64,000 nt of DNA from Clytia hemisphaerica. Its lineage: Eukaryota; Cnidaria; Hydrozoa; Leptothecata; Clytiidae. The notes under the pieces are model-generated. The model saw only the letters and a list, made by a program, of their open reading frames with translations, made no database searches and was not told where the DNA came from. A program made the position numbers and the translations under genes. The stretch is taken from positions 1,462,066 through 1,526,065 of the forward strand of contig CACVBU010000603.1 of NCBI GenBank assembly GCA_902728285.1, read 5' to 3'. This document shows, in pieces, positions 21,801 through 32,642 of this stretch (positions are counted from its first letter, which is position 1; the number at the start of each line of letters is the position of its first letter).

Positions 21801-21887
21801 ATAGTCCCTGCTTTTAGTATCCCACACAAATTCTAAGTTCTTTTCATCTTTCTTTTTAGCAGCACGTGTTTTGGCTTTCTTCGGCAA
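18816..21887 (-). pseudogene. piggyBac-type transposase element, dead copy
   Basis: TTAA at 18812-18815 and the terminus CCCTTTGACTCCCC mark the 3' side of a minus-strand element. The transposase N-terminal half is at 21429-21887 (WDTKSRDYREFPFTG; NTHRSIFALWTDLTKDELW). The DDE half is at 19661-20650: VAVD (first Asp), LWKGRLRFRMYIP, LALDNLYTS (second Asp), TMGGIDNLSR (third Asp). A Cys-rich C-terminal finger follows (19466-19654: CPKCNIPLC, CFRIYH). Damage: TAG directly after the first catalytic Asp (20612-20614), a stop between DDE half and finger near 19657, a frameshift near 21440, and a foldback element at 20723-21340. The other terminus is not found; an AACGTT-rich repeat begins at 21891. 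Confidence 0.85.
20723..21340. mobile_element. Foldback (long inverted repeat) element inside the piggyBac transposase
   Basis: Two arms of about 250 bp (20723-20970 and 21090-21340) are near-perfect reverse complements around a spacer of about 110 bp. The outer ends are AATAAGATCCAGCTGAAAC and its complement. The inner shoulder contains TACCTAACTCGAGATAT, shared with the foldback at 57702-57960. Translation of either arm gives mirror-image frames that are a by-product. Confidence 0.85.
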
Positions 21888-21890
21888 AAA

Positions 21891-22075
21891 GACGTTTTAA
21901 AAACGTCGAAAATACGTTTTTCAAGACGTTGAAAATACGTTTCTATTTGGTCGTATTTGTCGCTTTTTAAAACGTTTTTTTCCAACGTTCATAGAACGTA
22001 ATATGAACGTAGATTAAAACGTTTTCAAAAATACGTATTAAAAACGTTGGAAATACGTTTTTTCCATACTATGTA
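21891..22075. repeat. AACGTT/ATACG-rich repeat
   Basis: AAACGTTTT, AAATACGTTTT and AACGTCG words recur about ten times. The sequence resembles the interior of the elements at 13004-13112 and 30460-30741 but lacks clear CCAGC termini. Confidence 0.5.
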
Positions 22076-22842
22076 TAAATTTCCTTCATCCACACTTTAG
22101 TTCAATTATTATAGCTTATAAAAAATCATAGTTATATTTGTTTGACTTTTTTACAAAATAGTCTGATTCACAGGACAATTTACTGGTTTTTCAATGTGCA
22201 GCCAAAAGAAATAACCAAGAACTTTCAATTTGACACTGTTATCTTTCGATTTAAAATTCGCGAAGAGAATAAATAATATTTTACATATCTTACATATCTT
22301 ACATATGATATTGTATTCGATATATTACATATTCAAAAGTTTATACAACATGGAAATTTAAAATATACACACTTTGTTTATGTGGAAAAATATTATAAAA
22401 GAATGGCAAGAATTTCACAAAAATAAATATATATAACGAACGAACGAACAAACGAACTTTAACTTGGCTTTCTCATAGAAAAATGCATACGCTTTTTATA
22501 AGAGCCATGTAATTCAACTTTATAATATGGATATTCCTAATGTTTTGATCGAAATTATACCCAACTATCCCTAAGGATATTCTTAAGAAAGAACCCTCAT
22601 TTTTCAACATCAACAAAATATTTTTGAGAGGTAGTTATCGAGTAAAATAGGGATGGAAAAATAATTGGAGGGAATGATAGTACTAACGTAGTACTCCCCT
22701 TGCCCCTTAGTAAAGGAATATCCTATCCTAAAGGAAGATATGTGCTAGGCAGTTCTGGTATAAAAGAGCGTGTGACACAAAAATGAACTTAACAATCGTA
22801 TCAATCATCAACTTAAGAATAAAGAAAATTAAAAATAAATAA
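22076..22842. other. Non-coding stretch
   Basis: Downstream flank of the minus-strand DUF4806 gene. AT-rich, with a short (GAAC/GAACAA) run near 22437. No exon seen. Confidence 0.4.
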
Positions 22843-25800
22843 TTAGTTCTTCTTCTGCCGACCGCTTCCACCTTTTTTGTCAGGGGCTCCTTTGATGTGG
22901 TCGCCGATGGCAAGACGTATTTGTTTCTCGTCTGAGTCTTTGAACACTTCAGAAACAGCAGCTGAAAAAGAAATTCAAGCAAAATAATGTAATCAGAATA
23001 AACGTATTTAGAAATTTATCTTTTTCGTCTATATTTAACCTCTTCTAACAGACGACCCACTGAAACCCTCTTCTCCAGAAATTATCCCCGGTGGAAAAAC
23101 TACTTCAATTTTCGTCTTTATCAAGAATTATAAAACCTAAGAATAAAATAAGCCAACGATTGGATAGCATGAAACACTGTGTTGCCATTTCCCTGTCATA
23201 AAAACAGAAGTTCATCTTCCATCAAAATTCAATCCTTTCTTTTTGTACTACTTGTTGAAAATCCAGGAAAATCCTACCGGGTATTTGAGAAGAGGTGTAA
23301 CAAAGGTATTTACTTTTTATGGTCTTGAAGAGATTGGTTTCACCAAACGCAATTTTTCCAAATCGACCACACAAATTCAAACCGGACTGGAACTGCACGG
23401 TCATTAATCTATAAAAAAAAGTAATAATAATAAAAGTTACCAATATATGTTTGGACGCTTTATCAAAAAGATGCCGAAGAAATTTTACATGTCTGAAACG
23501 CTATGCTATGCTTTGCTTGTCAAAAGGCTAACTCTGTATCATAAAAAAGGTAAGAGATCGAAATGTAAAGGGATTATTGAAATTTCATTTGAAAGATTTG
23601 TTCAGAAATTTTACCAAAAATGCCACAACATTTTGTAGAAACCCTTTTCAAAACCTTGAAAGATGTTTAATATAATGATTTTTATGGGAACAGGTTATTT
23701 TGAAGAGATTACAGATTCATAAGGGATAGAATAAAAGAAATTTTGGCTTTAAAAAAGATCAGAGAAGATAAGATTAGAAGAGCTAAAAGTAATCACCTGT
23801 TCAAAGTAATGTTGACCATATCGACATATGTGGATCCACCAAATCGTTTGATGTTTGAAATCTAGTATATCAAGAATGAAACACTCACTTAGAAAAAAAA
23901 TAAGAATCTTTTTTAAATACATAACTACAGATTTAGCTACATCTTCTTTTTCAAGTGTTATCTTAAACGTGCTAAAACTTTTGCAATAAATAACTTAGAT
24001 ATAAGTAGACTAAGAAACCCAAATGAGGTTACTAGAAATCAAAAAGTATGTGATGTATTTTACAAGGTCTAGAAAATTATAAACAACTCTTACAAGTTTT
24101 CTTTTCGTCGCTTCATCAAGTAAAGCTTCTTCAACCGATTCCAAATCGTCAGAGCTTTCAATTTGAGGGATGTCATCCTCATTCATTTGGGTTGTGTCCC
24201 GAAACTTCAACAATTCGTGCACCTTTACAATCATTTTCATCAGTTTCCCTTGCCTACTTTTAACTTCATCAAGGTTTGCTGAAATACAAAACACAAAGAT
24301 TATATAACAATGACATCATCTATTGACGCTCGTATCACTAAAACCGCAACCATCATCGAAATGCCTGACAATTGCGTAGCGCGAAACACTGTATAGCTAT
24401 TCCTAGTTAGTTGATCGTTTCAAAATATTATACATATAGGTATGATTATAAGTAAATTTAATTTTTTTTGCAAAAAAAAAACGTGAAACTTATTCGTCTT
24501 AAAACATTTATCGTGCTTACTTTCGATCTTATCAAGGCGATCGCTCAGGCGCCTGGAGACGGTTATGTCGTAAGCAGGTGAGTTTTCTTCATCAACTTCT
24601 TCTGCTTCTTCTCCATGCAATGTTTGGCTTCTAAAAGATAAAAAATAATACTAAAGTCTGTCCCAAAAGTATGGCACAGTAAAAGCATTTAGCATTTACT
24701 CAGCAACCACACTATATTCAAAAGTGTTTAGAAAATTTTAAATCTATATCCTCCTTGAATTTATTTCCTGTCAACGTACATAACTTATCAATTGAAATTT
24801 TATGGGCCATTGATTTTCAACTTTCAAATCATTTGTAACAAAAAGAATCTATCGTGGTGGTTATTTTCAGTGAATAAGAAAAAGAATTCTAACCTCGCTT
24901 GACATATATTTCTGACCCCGAAAACAAAAACTAACAGAATCTGCAAAACTTCCGCCAAATCTGACCGTTAAATCAATTTTATTAAATCTTTTCTGCTGAA
25001 TTAACAACTTTTATCATAAATAATTAAAATTAATTCAATTCCTTACGTCTTTTTAGGAGCTTCTCTATAAGAAGAGTTTAAAGACTTCTTTGAAGAAAAA
25101 GGCGACTGGAAGGATGATGCAGCAGAAAGGAAACTAGAAATATAATTTTTTGATAATTTATTCATTATTAAAGTCCTGGGGACTCTATCTCTAATTAATT
25201 TCGCTACAGAAGTTCTAATAAAAACGCTCAAAAACTACTTTTAATACTGTATATTATTTTTTTCCTACTAATTCCGCCAACTATGACAACCTAATATCCA
25301 GAGTGTTTGGAAAACTGAACTGGCCTGAAATTCTCATAATGCATTTGCCCCGGTGGAACTTTTTTCCTTAGTTTAAATTCCTATTGAAGGTTAAAAAATC
25401 TAGTGGGAATGGTTTTGGAGTGCAATTTTTAAACATTTAATTTCGAGTGGGGGTGAAATATAAGTCAATTTCCCAGTGAGTCTAAAATTCCAGGATATTT
25501 CCTTACCGGGGACAAAATTTTCCATCGGACCTGGGGTTCCATCGGGTCTGTGACGCAGGGGCGTATATATAAAGTAAAAAGTAAAAAAAGAAACACAGAT
25601 ATTTACCTTCTCTCTTGAGCAGGTGACCTATAACTTGGTTCAGTGCATGCACCACCAGGCATTGTTGGTACTCCAACAAGACTAAAAATGTAAGATTAGA
25701 TGTAAGTGAAAAGGAAAGAAATCTAGCTTCCTTTGCAAATTTTCCAAGGGCCTCGTGGAAAGTTTATGGAAAATGATTAGGGGATGCTCAAGGATTAAAT

Positions 25801-26253
25801 ACTAAGTTTTATTAGGGGAAGAAATAAGCCTCGAACAAGAAGTTATTTTGATGCAAGTAACAAAAAGCAGAAAAAGAAACGCAAATATTTACCTTCTCTC
25901 TTGAGCTGGTGACCTATAACGAGGTTCGGCACATGCACCACCAGACATTGTTGGTACTCCAACAAGACTAAAAATGTAAGATTAGATGTAAGTGAAAAGG
26001 AAAGAAATCTAGCTTCCTTTGCAAATTTTCCAAGGGCCTCGTGGAAAGTTTATGGAAAATGATTAGGGGATGCTCAAGAATTAAATACTAAGTTTTATTA
26101 GGGGAAGAAATAAACCTCGAACAAGAAGTTACTTTGATGCAAGTAACAAAAATTAGAAAAACAAACGCAAATATTTACCTTCTCTCTTGAGCTGGTGACC
26201 TATAACGAGGTTCGGCACATGCACCACCAGACATTGTTGATATTCCAACAAGA
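22843..26253 (-). CDS. DUF4806-domain protein with a triplicated exon (5' end not found)
   Basis: Minus-strand exons in order: 26179-26253, 25893-25967, 25607-25681, 25047-25133, 24521-24630, 24094-24278, 23797-23861, 23314-23408, 22843-22961. All have GT/AG sites and matching phases. The protein has 25-residue Gly/Pro-rich repeats, a Ser-rich segment, an acidic patch, a coiled coil (RRLSDRLDKIE...LMKMIVKVHELL), then a C-terminal domain. That domain has IKRFGGSTYVDMVNITLNRL, QFQSGLNLCGRFGKIAF, ETNLFKTIKTAVSEVF and IRLAIGDHIKGAPDK. This order (core helix, Q-x-N/S-W-x-G-like block, F-K, then an AI-x2-W/H-x-K end) matches DUF4806, a domain of unknown function common in invertebrate repeat-associated and host genes. 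A first exon was not located. A possible extra exon at 27359-27390 abuts a transposon. Confidence 0.7.
25339..25565. mobile_element. MITE, ACACCCCTGTCT family (copy 2)
   Basis: The left end is degraded (TTGCCCCGGTGGAAC). The right end is ATCGGGTCTGTGACGCAGGG. It lies in an intron of the DUF4806 gene. Confidence 0.6.
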
Positions 26254-26335
26254 CTAAAAATGCAACAGTAAGATTAGATGTAAGTGAATAGGAAAGAAAT
26301 CTAGCTTCCTTTGCAAATGTCCCAGGGCCTTCAAT
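25570..26335. repeat. Tandem triplication, 286 bp unit containing one 75 nt exon
   Basis: The unit repeats exactly every 286 bp (exon starts 25607, 25893, 26179) with few differences; the third unit breaks off near 26335. Each carries a 75 nt exon in phase 2-2, so copies can be added or skipped without shifting the frame. Confidence 0.9.
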
Positions 26336-26485
26336 TTATATTGGTGGCTATAAGGTTTAATTACTTTAATTTTTAAAGAATAAGACATTCTGTTAGAAAA
26401 AAGGTATCATGATTTGCTTTCAAGAATATTATGAAAGGGATACCTTGATTTTAATATAGGTTTAGTTTGGAACTACTCAATAAAA

Positions 26486-26707
26486 ACACCCCTGTGTCAC
26501 TGACCCGTTGGAAAATTTAGTGCAAATTTCGTCATCTGTGGGAAAGTGAACCACTAGGAAACTGACTTTGATTTAATCCCCATTTGAAATTAAAGGGAAA
26601 ACCATACACTCCAAAGTGTCCACACTAGATTTTTCGCCTCAGAAACAACAAAATTTCCATTAAAATTTCGATAGGAAGTTTCAACATGGGCTGCGAGACA
26701 TGGCTGT
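26486..26707. mobile_element. MITE, ACACCCCTGTCT family (copy 3)
   Basis: It starts ACACCCCTGTGTCACTGACC and ends near GGGCTGCGAGACATGGCTGT, an eroded inverted partner. Confidence 0.5.
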
Positions 26708-27358
26708 ATGGAAATAGATGGCGATACAATAGATAAGCTTCCACAGGAAAGAACATTTTTCTAAAATCTCCTTTCCTATGGAAACTAATCACAACTTGTT
26801 GACTGGAACATGTTGCTCACTAACACTAACCTAAAATTAAGCTTCTTCAAAAAAGTTTTGAAACAGTGGTCAAAGCAAGGATTTCGTCTGAGACGGAAAA
26901 TGGATTTTACATAGCAATTTAGCCCATATTCCTGAAATTTTGGTGAATTATGCAGAATTTTGAGAAGGAAAAGACACTTTATATACTTTGCTGAGACAGA
27001 ACTCCGTCTGGGAAGGAAGAACTTTTAACACTGTTGAAAAAACCGAAAAGGAGCCCCTTACAACCGCTGAGTTTTAAGTTCAATCATCTCTTTAAAATTT
27101 CCATCACATTTTCTTTACAAAATATTCATCAGCATTTCAACAAGCTAATCTATATATCCTTTTTAAACAAAAAGTCAAAGTGAAATTTTGAGCCTACGTT
27201 GAAAAAACACAAAAAAACCTTAAATATTAACCGCAATAATTCAAAAAAAAGTTTTTCAAACTACTTAGGACTTACCATTTAGTGAATTATATATAATGGT
27301 TTTTCTAAAAAGACCACTTTTTGTAAAATTCTAAAATGTCTATCCTGTTGAAACTCAC
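26708..27358. other. Non-coding stretch
   Basis: AT-rich sequence. A donor-like site (GTGAGTTT on the minus strand) at 27351-27358 closes a short phase-2 frame next to the TTAA of the following element, so a small exon at 27359-27390 is possible. Confidence 0.3.
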
Positions 27359-27390
27359 CTAACGCTTAATTGGTACTGCTGATTCGTTAA

Positions 27391-28353
27391 CCCTTTGACT
27401 CCGCTCTCATTCCTACAGCAAGTGGATTTTTTCTAAATTTGACGTTTTAAGAGAATAGTCATAAATTTTTAATAAGTAAGACATCATCTAAACAAAGGTT
27501 ATACATTTTTGGAGAGCTAATTGAATCTATTTTCTTGTTATGTTATAAAAATTTTCTTCAAAAACCTCACGGAGTTTCCCAATCTTTCCATAAACTTTCC
27601 AAGTCAAAAAATGTCACAGATTGTTGCATGTCACTGCATTTTTACAAAAAAAATGGTGCGACGAACTACGATAAAGATTATTTCAATCAAAACTTGTTTC
27701 TTATATAGTTTGGCTTCAAATAAGACCAAAATCAGTCAAATAGCATGATTACTTTTTAAAATATTGCATTTTATATTCATGCGAAAAATCAAAACTTTGA
27801 CCCTTTTTCGAAAGGGTGAAAAATTTGGGTTTTAGTTGGTGATTTTCAGCTACTAAAACTTCTATCTAGCCAAAAATTTTACTCAATGTTACCAGAAAAA
27901 CTATCAAAGGGACACTTGAATAAGTTTTAGTCAGCGAAATATATCCAAGTTCAAGGTTATAAATCGAAAGTGCCAGCTGTAGGTGGGAGAGGTACTAAAA
28001 TCCGTAAAAATTAAAGTGAAATAATAAATCAAAAGGTAAAAACTTACAGGGTGGTTAAAAGATACCTTTGTTGTTAAGAAAAATCTAAAGAAAAGCTTGA
28101 AAAACACTTTAAAACGCTCCTTACTTTTAATCACATAACCTTCCTTGCCACCATTTCTTTTACTGTTTTCAACCGTTTGTTTTGAAATTTTTTTACATCC
28201 AAGTCCTATGACACCTATACTTTTCGGAAAGAATTTTTTATTCTCTCTCCAAAAATTTTAACCTGATCCTTTCAGTACCAAAACATAGCGTGGAATCTGA
28301 GCTCGAAGAAGACTCTCTCTCAGGACGCGTATACGTCCCTTATAAGCTAAGGG
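27391..28353. mobile_element. piggyBac-like non-autonomous element (963 bp, TTAA duplication)
   Basis: TTAA flanks both ends (27387-27390 and 28354-28357). The left terminus CCCTTTGACTCC matches that of the dead piggyBac copy at 18816. The subterminal GAGAGCTAATTGAATCTATTTTC stretch also has a close match (18947-18972). The right terminus reads CCCTTAGCTTATAAGGGAC on the minus strand. No transposase remains inside. Confidence 0.75.
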
Positions 28354-28357
28354 TTAA

Positions 28358-30459
28358 TCCTTCTTTATAGAAATATTTTATTGTCAAAATAAATTAATTC
28401 TAACATTCACATTCATCAGATATCTTTACTATCTACCTACTCAAAAGGAGATAAACTCAACAATTTATAAAAATGCAAAAAAGAACAAAACAGGGTCTGT
28501 GAAATATTTCTTTTACAAGTGCTTTGCCTCAATCAAAAAGAAAATTTTGCAATTTTTAACCAGAAGATTTTACACAAGTACATAAAAAACCACGAAGATA
28601 TCTGATTTTAAAACCACTGACTTCTTCTAATTCTAAAAGACAAACTCTGCGTCGCCATCTTGAATTTCAATGTTTTTATAAACGTTCATAAATAAGTCCT
28701 TTTGTCTAAGCGCCTTTGACATAAACTTTTCTGAAAGAAGATTTCATCAGCTTTTCTTTGCAGCTAAACCTTTTAGATATCAAAACAAACCAAATAACAA
28801 AATAGCATGGTTTAAAACCAGCCACTTCAAAGCAGGACGTGAATTATCTCTCATGTATTAGCTATGAATTCACTTTCCTTAAAAAATTACAAAATGTACA
28901 CAAAAATTCCATGAATAACCAAAATAAAAAAAAATTCCGACCGACTGACCCACCTCAAAAATTTAGAGTCGGGTGATGGCAAAAGAAGAATTTTTAAGTC
29001 CAGTCCACCAGCCTCCACACTTATACATTTCGTACAATTTTTTTAACCCTGACCGCCACCGACCATCTTTTTCAAAGTTGGGTGGATGATAGGAACCAAC
29101 GCAACCAAGCTTTTTTTTGACAAAATGCCACAATGTTTAGGTTTTATGATACAAAAGAACATATTCAGTCGCTTCCTACTACAGAAATCCTTCAATTGCG
29201 GTAGTAATATTTTACTGCAATTGCGGTATAAACTTCACTTTTACATTTTTCATATACTGCAATTGCAGTATATTCAAGAAACATAATTCAAGATTCAAGG
29301 AGAAAACAGGCAATTTTTAAACATAATTGATCATATCTTTTTAACACAGATCCATAGACCAGATTCTTTTAATAAAGAAAAGCTTTCTTCTCGTACGATT
29401 TCTACAGTTGATGTTTGTTTATCTATATGTCGACCAGCACTATATGTAGCCGTTAAGCCTTTGTAGAATAACCATGAATGCAAACTACTGAAATTGCAGT
29501 ATACCGAAATTGAGGGATTTCCCTGACTGTACTAGAAGGACGTCTATCTGTTCCACCACCCACCAGCAGGCAGTTGCAGTCGTTGTTGAATTTCGTAAGC
29601 AGCTAGGACGAAGAAACAAACAGTTTTGACATTTGAGGAAACCCTAGAAATTTGCATCTATATATTCCCCTATTTTGAAAAAATTGGTCATCTTTTAAAA
29701 AGGAAGAACAGAGGAAAATATGTTTTATGGCCTCTATAAGGGGAGAAAAAGAGCCTCTTTTTCTCCCCAGCCTAGCCGCTGACTGCATGATGCTAAACTC
29801 CCCAGCCAGACACAGAACTTAGTTTTATAAATGATAAAAGGTATTAACATTTCTGAGTACTAGGAGGTTTGATTTAGCGATGGGTTTTGATGAATTGTAA
29901 ATATTTAGGGAAAAACTAACCTTTCACAAAATTAGTCTTCTTTTCTTCTTTCTTCTTTCTTCTATGGTTCCTTCGGTTCTTCTTTATGCAGCTTCCTCTG
30001 GATAAGTTCGCGCCAGAAAAACCATTATGAATAAACAAACCTTTACGCGGGGGTCAAAAATATTTTTAAACATAGAAGATGCGACTTGTTGTTTAAAGAT
30101 TTACCCCCGTTTTGGAATAGTCGAATTCTGATTGGCCAAGAAATCCGTTTAAATCAGGTCGATAAAAAGTTTTTTAACAACGAACATGCGCAGACGATAC
30201 GACACACGAAGATAAAAAACGGGCGGCCACCCTCCTATTAAGGGCGGCTTTTACTTGCGTATGCAGTGTCATGTCAAAAAAAGGTCGATGTCGATGCAGG
30301 ATGCAAAAAAAGCCGCGGAGATATTTAAAAAAAACTTCTGTCGATAAAAGTTGAAGCTTTGATTAAGTAAAATATTTTCTATAATGCTGGCTATTCGGCA
30401 TCGAGTTTCCTTTTCGTGATTGGTGACAAGGATTAGGGGATTATGATTAAGAAAAAGTT
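28358..30459. other. Non-coding, repeat-rich stretch
   Basis: No secure exon. At 29185-29510 a palindromic word of the ACTGCAATTGCAGT/GGT type recurs four or five times. Short reading frames here lack splice or family support. The 5' end of the DUF4806 gene might lie in this area, but I could not place it. Confidence 0.4.
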
Positions 30460-30741
30460 TTAAAAAAACATTGTAATAATGTTTTAAAAACGTTTTTAAG
30501 AACCATCGGAATTAGGTTACGAAAAAACGCATAAAAAACGTTTCTCGAAAACCTATCACTATATTGAATTTCGTAAGGTTTTCTAGAAGCGTTATTAAAA
30601 CGTCTTTATTACGTTTGCTAAAAACTATGTTTTGCTGGAACGTTAAAAAAACGTTAAAATAACGCATTTCAGAAACGGTTTTCTTAAAAACCAAATAAAG
30701 ACCTAATAAAAACGTTTTTATTACGTTGTGTGCCGGCTGGG
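30460..30741. mobile_element. AACGTT-rich element ending GTGCCGGCTGGG
   Basis: Multiple AAAACGTTTTT and TTACGTT words and a right end GTTGTGTGCCGGCTGGG match the 109 bp MITE at 13004. The left end is unclear. Confidence 0.5.
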
Positions 30742-31098
30742 TTTGATTGAGGAAGTTTTCTCTTGGCACGGCGAACGACACCTTTGGCGGTAAAATTTCC
30801 TTTTTCCTATTTTGTGTAGTGGCAAAATAACAAAAGACTAGTGGCAAATTTTGCCACTAGTTCCGGATTATTTTGTGTGCTTCCGTATAAAAGATTACAT
30901 CATGAATATCATGAATTTAGACATCGGGTCTGTGTACGGACAAGGGGCATGGGTGAAATCTAACCTTCATTTTTATTTTTTTTGCGGATCGACCAACCCT
31001 TCTTTTTGAGTAGCTTGACCCGTAAAACAGCAAATTAATTTGGCCTCGCCTAATAGAATCATAAGATTCAATCCTCATTTTAGAACTCAAATATAGAA

Positions 31099-31414
31099 AC
31101 ACCCCTGTCTCAGTGCCCCGGTGGATCTTTTCCAATGAGTAGGGTTAAAAACTTCTAACGGACAACCAAAGGCGATAGAAATTACTCTATTGTTTCCAGC
31201 TTAATAAATGCCAGTGGGGATGATCTTAGAGTGTGCAATTTTTTTCATTCAATTTAAAATGAATATAATTTTAGGACAATATTCTTAGTGGAATGAGAGT
31301 TCAATGTGGTTTTTCAATGGGAAAGGGAATTTTAGAGGTTTCCTTCCAACGGGGACGAGTTTTTGACTACTTTTTCTAAGCCAGGTATCCACCGGGTCTG
31401 TGACACAGGGGTGT
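31099..31414. mobile_element. MITE, ACACCCCTGTCT family (best copy)
   Basis: The left end ACACCCCTGTCTCAGTGCCC and the right end GGGTCTGTGACACAGGGGTG form the clearest inverted termini of the family, with CCGGTGG/CCACCGG continuing the match. 316 bp, no ORF. Confidence 0.75.
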
Positions 31415-31491
31415 ATAGAATGATTTAAAAAAGAGTACAGTAAAAGAAAAAAAAATTGTGATATCCATGACGAACACATTTTTTATTTATA

Positions 31492-31966
31492 CAGTGGTGG
31501 ACCCCCAGAATGCTGGTCAAATTTACTTTTGCTCTGAATTTTTACGATTAGCAAATAAATTCAAAATTTTTGTTTTGAGGACACCTCAGACATCTTAAAA
31601 TTCTTTCCCAAATGTTTTCCATCCGAAATAACACTTTCAGATATCTTTTTTTCTAGATTAAAATGACGTCACAAAGTGAATTTTGTTTTTTGAGCCCCCC
31701 AGAATGCTGGTCGATGTTTTTGACGATTTCTAAAAGTCTATTTTGAGGAGCTTCCTCAATAACGTGAAATTCGAAGGAAAAAAGCTGTAAAAAATTTCTA
31801 AAAACCTCAAAATTATCGGCTGATCCTCGTATAATGTCGAATTTAAACTTTTTTACAAGAATACGCAAGCAAGAATGAATCTGGCTAATTGAGAGTCTTT
31901 TAAAACTTATTAGTGACTTGTTATCAGCGATTAACGTCAGACCAGCATTCTGGGGGTCCACCACTG
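31492..31966. mobile_element. Tc1/mariner-type MITE (475 bp, TA duplication)
   Basis: The 27 bp inverted termini are perfect and begin CAGTGGTGGACCCCCAG. TA flanks both ends (31490-31491 and 31967-31968). A third, internal partial copy of the terminus (CCCCCCAGAATGCTGGTC) lies at 31697-31714. No transposase. Confidence 0.85.
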
Positions 31967-31979
31967 TAAGCCTTTTTTT

Positions 31980-32340
31980 CTGAGCTTTGAAAATCACCTT
32001 GGAAACCCGAAAGTCACCCACTGAAGCTATTTCATGTGCTTCAATAATGTGTTTCAATATCATAAATGAACGAAGTTTTTTGGTAAAAAAACACTTGAAA
32101 ATCGCTTTGGAGTCAACCCGAAAGTCACCCTCTGAAGCTATTTCACGTGCTTTAATAATGTGTTTCAATATCATAAATGAACAAAGTTTTTGGTAAACTA
32201 TTCAGTATTCATGTTTTAGTTCTAGGTGTAAGATTTTTTAAAGAATTTTCTAAAAGATGGACAAAACTCTATTTGAAACCAAAATCGGGACACTCTGAAA
32301 ATTCAGAGACAATTTCACATACTTTTGCTCAATAATGAAT
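31980..32340. repeat. Tandem repeat, two to three units of about 110 bp
   Basis: GAAGCTATTTCA(T/C)GTGCTT.AATAATGTGTTTCAATATC recurs at about 31990-32095 and 32100-32208, with a degenerate third unit to 32340. Confidence 0.75.
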
Positions 32341-32642
32341 AAATAAGTCAATTACATAATTGTCCTAAAGCAAAAAGCCCTGAAGTAAAAATAAATGCTA
32401 GATTATACATTAAGAACTTAGTAATTAAGAGTCATATATACACCAGGTGAAATTTCAAAAAAGGTCAGAGGATTCTTAAAACAAGACTCTGTTAATCAAG
32501 GTTAAACGAGAGTTATCTAGAAAAAGGAAATTAAAAAAGACTTGGTCTGACTAGATGAACAGTTTAAAACAGAGTCATAAGAAATATCCAAAATGTATAG
32601 CACCACGTTTAAATAAACTTGAACAAATCATAAAGACAGTCA

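Noticed and set aside
29603..29788. Possible first exon of the DUF4806 gene
   Set aside because: No splice phase match and no protein-like support.
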